DNA of 64,000 bases from Pycnococcus provasolii. Taxonomy: Eukaryota; Chlorophyta; Pseudoscourfieldiophyceae; Pseudoscourfieldiales; Pycnococcaceae. Below the pieces are notes generated by a model that had not been told where the DNA came from, made no database searches, and saw nothing but the letters and a program-made list of their open reading frames with translations. Shown here piece by piece: positions 60,401 through 64,000 of this stretch. The translations under genes were made by a program, and so were the position numbers. The stretch covers positions 186,001 to 250,000 of the forward strand of contig OW568882.1 of assembly GCA_938743325.2 (NCBI GenBank), read 5' to 3'. Each line of letters begins with the position of its first letter. Within the stretch, counting starts at the first letter, position 1.

Positions 60401-63400
60401 GCGTGACGCGGACTGGTTCAGCAGCATCGCATCGCGTAGCACGCCGCCGGCGTGCAGCACGCCCGTGGTGGGCGGATGCGTGCTCGCGCCCACGACCCAC
60501 CGCGCCTCAGACGCCTGCGAGACGTCGCAGCGCGCGAGCTGCACCATGCACCGTCCCGCCGACGCCGCCGTCGCCGTCGCGTCTCGCGCGCGTCCGCTGC
60601 GGCTGACGAGCCACTCGTGCGCCGCGCCGTACTCGCGCAGCCAACCCGCCATCATCAGGCCGAGCATGCCGAGTCCGCCCGTCACGAGCCATGAGCCGTC
60701 GACACGGACTTGTGCGACAGATGGCACCTGCACCACCACCTTGCCGACGTGCTGCGCGCGCGCCATCACGACGAACGCCTGTCTCGTGCGTCCGACCGTG
60801 TGAGACATCGAAGGCAGCGCACGCACGACGCCGCCACTCAGCGTCGACACGAGCGCGTCGAATGCCGCGCCGAGTACCGGCGGAGGCAGGAAGTCAACAG
60901 CCACCAGATGGAAGCTCACGTCACAGCGCTCGGCATGCACGCCGCGCGCCGTCCAGATGTCGCGCTTGCCGATCTCCACGAAGCCGCCGCACGCGCCGAG
61001 CGCGCTCAGAGATGCCGCGACCATGCCCGTCGATGTCAGCGAGTTGAGCACGTTCGTCACGCCCTCGCCCCTTGTGAGCGCGTGGATCTCGTCCGCGTAC
61101 GCCGTGCGGCGCGTGTCGAGAGCATCGCACACGCCGCGATCGCGAAGCAGGGCGCGCTTGCGCGGTCCGCCCGCCGTGCCTACGACGTGCGCGCCGAGCG
61201 TGCGCAGCACCTCGAGCGCGGCGAGTCCGACTCCGCCGGACGTCGCCTGCACGAGTACGCGCGACTCCGGCGTGGCTTCTGTCGCGCGCGACAGCGCCAT
61301 GTCGACCGTCACGAACACCGTCGGCGTCGTCGCCGCGGCGGAGAACGCAATCACGTCCGGCTTGCGTGCCGCAGCGTACACAGACGTGCGCGCGTGCGAT
61401 CCCAGGCATCCGGGCGCCAGACCCAGCAGCGACTCGCCTGCATGGAATGCGCGAGGCGCCAGCGGCGACACGGATACAGCCACGCCGGCGCAGTCGGCGC
61501 CGGGCGGACCCGGGTCGCCGGGGTACATGCCGAGCACGTTCAGTACGTCGCGGAAGTTGACTCCCACAGCCACCACGCGCAGTGTCATGGCGTCCGCGCG
61601 ATCGGATACGCCCAGCGCGTCGAGCGCGTGCGCCTTGAGGCCCGTGAAGGCACCGCGAGGCATCGGCTCGAGCTGGAAGCGACGTACCGTCTCGTGCGCC
61701 TGTGCGTGTAGCAGTCTCGGTCGGAGCAGCGCGCCCGCGCGAGCCGCGGCGCCCTGCGCGTCGCCGAGGTCAGCCTTCGTCGTCGTCGGCGCCGTCGCGC
61801 CTGCGCTTGCGTCGACGTCGACGCCGCCGCACTGCACCTGCGGCAGCTCCGCCGCGGCTGTGCGTAATATACCCCACGCTGACGCGAGCGCGACGCCGGG
61901 CCACGTGCGCGCGGTGCCGGCTGCTGCACTGACTGCGGCAGGCGCGTGCGCGCCACGCGTGACGAGCTCGAAGCGGCGTACGCGGAGCATGCTCGCGCAC
62001 TGCGCAAGCTCAAGCATGCGAACCGACGCGCTCAGCACGCGACAGTCCGCCGAGGTGAGGCGGTGCGAGATACCAACCACGTCCGTCGCGATCGGCGTAC
62101 CTGACGCCTTCCTCGGCTGAGCCAAAGCGGGCGCGGAGCCTGTCGTAAGCACGCGTCCGCCGCGGCTTGCCAAGAGCGCGTCTGACTCGTGCAGGCCCGC
62201 CGTCGCCGCGATGGTCCATCGCATCTCGTACAGGCACGTGGCGCCTGTGACAGGCTGCGTAACCTGCGATCCGCCTGCGGCGGTCGGTCGCGCGCCAATC
62301 ACACGAGCATCGAGCTGATGGAGGTTCGCGAATGCGCCGCCTTCGCGATCGACGATCCAGTGGTTGCTGATCGCGGACGCATCGCTCGAAGACACGGCGC
62401 GAGCCATGACCCACGCGTGCGTGTCCTGCGATCGACGCGCGATCGTGTATGCGCCGAGTGCCGCGGGCACGCGCGTCGCCGACTGCTCCGAGCTTGCAGT
62501 AGCGGCGTACGCAGCCGCGCTCACCTGCATGGACGCGTCGAGCGTTGCCGGATGCACGAAGCATCCGCGACGTACGCCGACATCGTCGATCCACAGATGA
62601 CCAGCCACGACCCCCGCGACGTCCGAGGGTCGACGGATACTCGTGAGCACGGCGAACGCCGGGCCGTACTGTAGTCCAGACGCCGCGACGCGCTCGTATG
62701 CTCCCACCGCGCTAACTGGAGAACTCGCTCCCGCGCGACCTGCACTCACGTTCTCCAGCGATGGCACGATCGCCGCGTCGCGCGAAAGGCTGCGATGCTG
62801 CGCGTAGCTGCCGCGGATGTGAGTCATGCGCGCCGAGGATGAGATGCTCACCGCGCTGTTGGCGCACGAAACGCTGCACGCGATCACCACGGACCTAAAC
62901 GAGGCGTCCGACGGATCGGGAAGCGCGAGCGGCATCGGGATGCTCACGCCCGTGAGCGCGCACGGCGCCCCGCCGCGCAGCATCGCGCCGAAGGCTGCCG
63001 CCGTCTCGAAGAAGCCCGCGCCGGGGAACAGCGCCTGGCCTTGCACGCGGTGATCCCAGAGATAAGCGTGCATGTTGCGCCTCAGCGCGACCGCACCCTC
63101 CGCCGTGCCGTGAGCGGGCGCCGAAGCGCGACCAACGAGATGGTGCGGCTTCAGCACGATCCACAGCGACTCCATGCGCCATACGTAGCTCGACGAGTCG
63201 GCGGCGACGACGCGCGACGTCGTCGTCGAACTGGACACCTGCTCGCCGATGACGTGCGCGTTGGTGCCTTGGAACGCGAACGAGCTCACGCCTGAGGCCA
63301 CGCGCGTCGCGGAATCGCGCGCGAGCTGCGTCGCGGATTTCATGAAGGCGTACGCGGGCGTAGTGAGTACGCCGATCATGTGCGGGTTGACGGATGTCAG

Positions 63401-64000
63401 ATGCATCACCGGAGCGACCGACGTCGTGCGCAGGTCATGCACCACCTGAAGCAAGCCGACTGCGCCCGCGCCTGGCTCCGTGTGGCCGACGGCGGACTTC
63501 ACCGCCGACATGACGAGCGGCGATACGCGGCCCTTCGCCTGCACAAGCACGGCGAAAGAGCCGCCCACCTCGATCGGGTCGCCGAGCGGCGTACCGGTGC
63601 CGTGCATCTGCAGGTTGTGCACGCCGCTTGCCGGCATCGATGCCGACTGCAGCGCGATACGGATCGCGCGCTGCTGTGACGGGCCGTTCGGCGCGGTGAG
63701 TGCGCTCGAGCGCCCATCCTGGTTGACGGACGAGCCGGCAACGTGCACGATACTATCGTCGTGAGGCATCGTCGCGTCGTGTACTGTCGACATCTGCGTA
63801 CGAAGCACGCCGCACGACTCTCCGCGAACGTACCCGCTCGCCTTGGCGTCGAGCGTCTTGCACCGCCCGTCCGGGGCGAGCATGCCAGCACGATTGAACG
63901 TCTCAGCGTTCTGTGGAGTTAGCGTGAGGTTGACGCCGCACACGAGCGCGTCAGTCGACTGACCAGCAGCCATCGTCGTGCGCGCGATGTGCGCGACGAC
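51401..64000 (-). CDS. Giant modular type I polyketide synthase, 5' end outside window
   Basis: One open frame of 4199 codons enters at the right edge (just after a KS active site) and ends at 51401. Order: KS1 C-half (HGTGT ~63590); DH1 (HRVQGQALFP ~63040; HPATLDASMQ ~62540); degenerate KR half; ER1 (VGVNFRDVL ~61550; ATSGGVGL ~61240); KR1 (TGGLGMLG ~60670; YVSANAALD ~60255); ACP1 (LDSLGAVEL ~59765). Next KS2 (DTACSSSLV ~59080; HGTGT ~58660); DH2 (~58105; second half diverged); KR2 (TGGTGMLG ~56640; YAAANAALD ~56212); ACP2 (LDSIGMTEL ~55590). Then a terminal block: KS3 with DTASSSALV (~54,770), ACP-like remnant without Ser (~53,500), sulfotransferase (AGPRSGSS ~53,160; FLHRHPYATIASM ~52,775) and thioesterase-like domain lacking GxSxG (~52,010-51,770). 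No acyltransferase is present in either complete KS-to-ACP region, so malonyl loading must come in trans or from upstream. Module 1 would give full reduction, module 2 an alkene. Product unknown. Confidence 0.93.
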   Translation of the reverse strand, partial: VVAHIARTTMAAGQSTDALVCGVNLTLTPQNAETFNRAGMLAPDGRCKTLDAKASGYVRGESCGVLRTQMSTVHDATMPHDDSIVHVAGSSVNQDGRSSALTAPNGPSQQRAIRIALQSASMPASGVHNLQMHGTGTPLGDPIEVGGSFAVLVQAKGRVSPLVMSAVKSAVGHTEPGAGAVGLLQVVHDLRTTSVAPVMHLTSVNPHMIGVLTTPAYAFMKSATQLARDSATRVASGVSSFAFQGTNAHVIGEQVSSSTTTSRVVAADSSSYVWRMESLWIVLKPHHLVGRASAPAHGTAEGAVALRRNMHAYLWDHRVQGQALFPGAGFFETAAAFGAMLRGGAPCALTGVSIPMPLALPDPSDASFRSVVIACSVSCANSAVSISSSARMTHIRGSYAQHRSLSRDAAIVPSLENVSAGRAGASSPVSAVGAYERVAASGLQYGPAFAVLTSIRRPSDVAGVVAGHLWIDDVGVRRGCFVHPATLDASMQVSAAAYAATASSEQSATRVPAALGAYTIARRSQDTHAWVMARAVSSSDASAISNHWIVDREGGAFANLHQLDARVIGARPTAAGGSQVTQPVTGATCLYEMRWTIAATAGLHESDALLASRGGRVLTTGSAPALAQPRKASGTPIATDVVGISHRLTSADCRVLSASVRMLELAQCASMLRVRRFELVTRGAHAPAAVSAAAGTARTWPGVALASAWGILRTAAAELPQVQCGGVDVDASAGATAPTTTKADLGDAQGAAARAGALLRPRLLHAQAHETVRRFQLEPMPRGAFTGLKAHALDALGVSDRADAMTLRVVAVGVNFRDVLNVLGMYPGDPGPPGADCAGVAVSVSPLAPRAFHAGESLLGLAPGCLGSHARTSVYAAARKPDVIAFSAAATTPTVFVTVDMALSRATEATPESRVLVQATSGGVGLAALEVLRTLGAHVVGTAGGPRKRALLRDRGVCDALDTRRTAYADEIHALTRGEGVTNVLNSLTSTGMVAASLSALGACGGFVEIGKRDIWTARGVHAERCDVSFHLVAVDFLPPPVLGAAFDALVSTLSGGVVRALPSMSHTVGRTRQAFVVMARAQHVGKVVVQVPSVAQVRVDGSWLVTGGLGMLGLMMAGWLREYGAAHEWLVSRSGRARDATATAASAGRCMVQLARCDVSQASEARWVVGASTHPPTTGVLHAGGVLRDAMLLNQSASRTMAVHAPKVCGAAHLRASLAAHAVDTSVLFSSIASLLGNGGQANYVSANAALDSFAHHSLTSGVASTSAQWGAWSGGGMASQDRSTALRLERMGMGSLDEDHGLSALHHMLKQLSGHAVVTANPFDWSRFLAQMPAVPAFVSEFEYLLEAVDASGTLGDAAKMQAAGLKHVHLGAEERKQQLERELMEVVRGVVGPDAQANDPLMEAGLDSLGAVELKNAIDTTVGIELPGTLVFDYPSVTAMVDYIDGAFYTSIDDAEEIDAATAGGLATSAAASSDGVCRMSVLAVSSLLPSLFQSSGFVDAITEVPHERWDVEAGPESDLELKPRFGSYLRNADQFDTQLFGLTTTECSQMDGQQRVLLLRAWEVTAGGVGGASDLRSSDAAVAVGISAAEYGQIAARYSEQITAYMSTGSALSVACGRLSYTFGMQGSSVSVDTACSSSLVVAHIARTTMAAGQSTDALVCGVNLTLTPGNAETFNRAGMLAPDGRCKTLDAKASGYVRGESCGVLRTQMSTVHDATMPHDDSIVHVAGSSVNQDGRSSALTAPNGPSQQRAIRIALQSASMPASGVHNLQMHGTGTPLGDPIEVGGSFAVLVQAKGRVSPLVMSAAKSAVGHTEPGAGAVGLLQVVHDLRTTSVAPVMHLTSVNPHMIGVLTTPAYAFMKSATQLARDSATRVASGVSSFAFQGTNAHVIGEQVSSSTTTSRVVAADSSSYVWRMESLWIVLKPHHLVSRASAPAHGTAEGAVALRRNMHAYLWDHRVQGQALFPGAGFFETAAAFGAMLRGGAPCALTGVSIPMPLALPDPSDASFRSVVIACSVSCANSAVSISSSARMTHIRGIYAQHRSLSRDAAIVPWMDQCTSVRAAMVIPVSTSRVASDLRSCGFDLGSCFSPLTSHKLGDQDSHRTSTFGSHKTLGSNFGLDWQRGVVISTSSVHALISSTALGHASIPTSVDMYQTIIGPADECSFTTDHPWLAKCQKESATACVFDGEISCGSIESRSAQPRIVHVTSMRSVSMSKYDASAIRQAEQMSNDLHDGNLLLYDTVWHACDSLAAVRSGPATASTHEWEGVVPPIRLLLRASHGHRRSTVYGLSDNPNAASACAAISVLATLSRSTQAIRIFTAGSASQANAWLVGSCPAFAVSSDGDASAVSGATVWGALRAAAYEISSTADGLDSGRYTASTTKTEQQYDDTKQHEDGDGAFGMACWGGAIVAPTLLPRLRRRQQSSLTTGAEQALIATSIRLWHITGGTGMLGQLVARWVGLAHGANVAVLGRTGRISADASVSSSTPTMVSTVRCDVASSRDATWHFDQLARSGSRGAQPGVVHAGGVLRDANLRNQSVVRVRAAFAPKVDSCTRIDTLTAKTPIRAYALFSSVAALFGNAGQVNYAAANAALDYAACKRQSTGASGRVVSVQWGAWAGSGMASQDPGVVSRLEQLGLHAIHAAEGLRALARALSCSPTEASARPPSADVVAATVAITKVQWHKFSAILKRAGTAGGTVPTFFRDVVEAAASSTRSSAAPGGDDARLHDSSSSPVLQQATTSADDLALALHNLYGNMQRDERVDSLETKILGAVQSVLGDDVGAEDALMDAGLDSIGMTELSQNVAQQVGVALPATVAFDYPSASLMALFVSGEVDRVDAAASSSVVAASSSAADGGAGGRGSGGITSTMSLLAAGAPTRVTACLVGIGVRLPTEAHSILPFHEGIQAGFDGIQVVPKERFDVDLCQPEDGPVRRRRDVHSEKYARHGSFVAGVERFDAKFFSVPLAEAREIDPQQRCLLNVNFEAYHDAGLRKRSLTNSDGAVFVGICNNDYDTLLRDRAAGAFLGGGGRAAVLKIAERIAYVTYAFAANRVSHSIGLLGPSIALDTASSSALVATHMAWCDARARDVDGGDSLAATASAEVRGYSNAAGVNVIMHPQLMELHSNRSMFPLDGRCKTFDASADGFCRGEGSVAIALRGWRLTTGRRVEDVDSDETKALIVASAATHKGGGASLRAMRGPAIIHKVNVALENAGMKHGDLRYMEASGLGEPHGDAVEVGAYRSLFEGRREEDNCLVFGSVHANIGHLDGASGLASLSKALSNVMYNHIPPIVHQRKLNPLIEFGTCPFTFPREAGPSPSSRMNDAYGNNAGVSSFGYGGAMAHTVLCAYDRRTPAVRARFVYPAERSEPWWGTPEDEQAVAAQGMLNTTLALVERIVYESLDKHQSSLTGGGGALRFDVNTNEVVHPKEEEEEEEDVLDVDDVPEDANSMMMMMNPSDENTRRRPVIVRRGADLFDSESNACNDKLTDDAARLLVADLRERTGLADLPETLVFDRKTVSKVAEAVVNFGMAKMMGMEDGGIGIVRGALKMYLGLHVSAQMLGGGGGGDGGGGEHPHAAATSTAAAAIPRGVRRRRNPRPVLFLLAGPRSGSSLVQLSLNRHEKLWAPQELYLLQYHDMAERKEKLKDVDATLPVSQGLVNAISEIRGCTYEQANVIVGEMERDALDTRDVYYVLQEWCADRILVDKTPPYAWSIDTLRRAETIFKNARYVFLHRHPYATIASMVKESLNREWIVKQMVSSNARRRRRALEVEEVVARIRSEEDDFAAFGGGDDDGEEKEKEEKEMEEEMEEGESAAATEIARQQLQRLDPVLWDESDRLYATANANIQDFLTNEVSPVRWTRMAYEDFLRDPREELTRVLWHVLRLPFDDACLDPYSAENVATREGRQGVEGRSGMAAMDPRVLERRSIDASMANAWVHAPALAPLSTFAMHVGRELGYEPALFKEPTMRPGCAPEIIRLNRGVRGYPVVIVHDVLGEVNADLRGVVDEQRPAYGLRLTPAGLGLHDLDDLARLYAAAVMSTACPEEVCGDVVVIGKGRFGSALAVEVARQLGCADERRVLCLDPDVIEDDIDVLLKSSSLMIDEDEDHREQLRHDLRNLDADAQLDVIYMLKPSGVSERKWRASVDRGLKRMAFCEALRLKYDGGGLGGGGGGERRCSVSGLEELRDKLNEL
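57831..59068. repeat. 1.24-kb KS-DH direct repeat inside the PKS, copy 1 (module 2)
   Basis: Nearly identical to 62763-64000 at a constant 4932-bp offset. Visible differences are three isolated single-base changes (near 57887, 58200, 58567) and one dense 25-bp patch (~58970-58995). Similarity stops abruptly at 57831, inside DH2. Copy 2 continues past the window edge. Confidence 0.95.
62763..64000. repeat. 1.24-kb KS-DH direct repeat inside the PKS, copy 2 (module 1)
   Basis: Partner of 57831-59068. It covers the C-terminal part of KS1 and the N-terminal half of DH1 and is cut by the window end. Confidence 0.95.

Noticed and set aside
60710-62120. Long + strand ORFs (300-390 codons) opposite the PKS
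   Set aside because: GC-rich codon shadows of the PKS frame with repetitive Arg/Ala/Ser/Thr composition.
1-64000. tRNA, rRNA or snRNA genes
   Set aside because: I looked by eye for tRNA T-loop boxes (GGTTCGAAT-type) and rRNA-like stretches and saw no convincing candidate; a covariance-model search would be decisive.

Overview
The window reads as nuclear DNA of a small green alga (Viridiplantae, prasinophyte-like). Several genes belong to plastid families of the green lineage: a DGD1-type galactolipid synthase, the outer-envelope channel OEP21 and the inner-envelope protein TIC21. Others are typical of plants and algae (plant-type YAK1, B12D, THOC5, UBC27/UBE2K with a UBA domain). Genes are compact and mostly intronless. 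The three introns I can place (THOC5, B12D, TMEM218) have GTGAGT or GTACGT donors and CAG or TAG acceptors. Telomere-like CCCTAA arrays are scattered between genes. I cannot name the species.

Layout. 0.6-14.3 kb: WD40 protein (+), J-domain protein (-), single-domain voltage-gated cation channel (+), 5-oxoprolinase (-), THOC5 (+). 14.5-21.5 kb: DGD1 (-), B12D (+), YAK1 kinase (-). 21.8-29.7 kb is a transposon-rich island: a telomere-like array, a deleted Ty3/gypsy relic, the UBC27-like E2 gene, an element encoding a PHD/tyrosine-recombinase protein that runs into a chromodomain/PHD frame, and about 1.3 kb of AT-richer unexplained DNA. 29.7-46.8 kb: long coiled-coil membrane protein (-), SAM50 (+), TMEM218 (+), OEP21 (+), TIC21 (-), mitochondrial GUF1/EF4 (+), a small secretory-pathway protein (-), a gamma-carboxylase homologue (+), and a sialyltransferase-like gene lacking a visible start (+). 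47.3-49.6 kb: an EF-hand/membrane/DUF285-repeat protein (-) carrying a frameshift. 51.4-64.0 kb: one uninterrupted, very large type I polyketide synthase frame (-) that continues past the right edge.

Neighbouring genes usually alternate strand, with convergent 3' ends often only 50-60 bp apart. Functional themes are plastid envelope and lipid biogenesis (DGD1, OEP21, TIC21), mitochondrial biogenesis (SAM50, GUF1, B12D), gene expression and signalling (THOC5, YAK1, UBC27), and secondary metabolism (PKS). Co-location shows no operon-like logic.

The two most unusual systems are: (1) the PKS, with no acyltransferase in two complete module regions and a terminal KS-ACP-sulfotransferase-thioesterase block in which the KS, ACP and TE have all lost catalytic residues; (2) the recombinase element, in which a PHD-tyrosine recombinase frame ends at an AGC-TGA-C site and a +1 shift opens a chromodomain-PHD extension.
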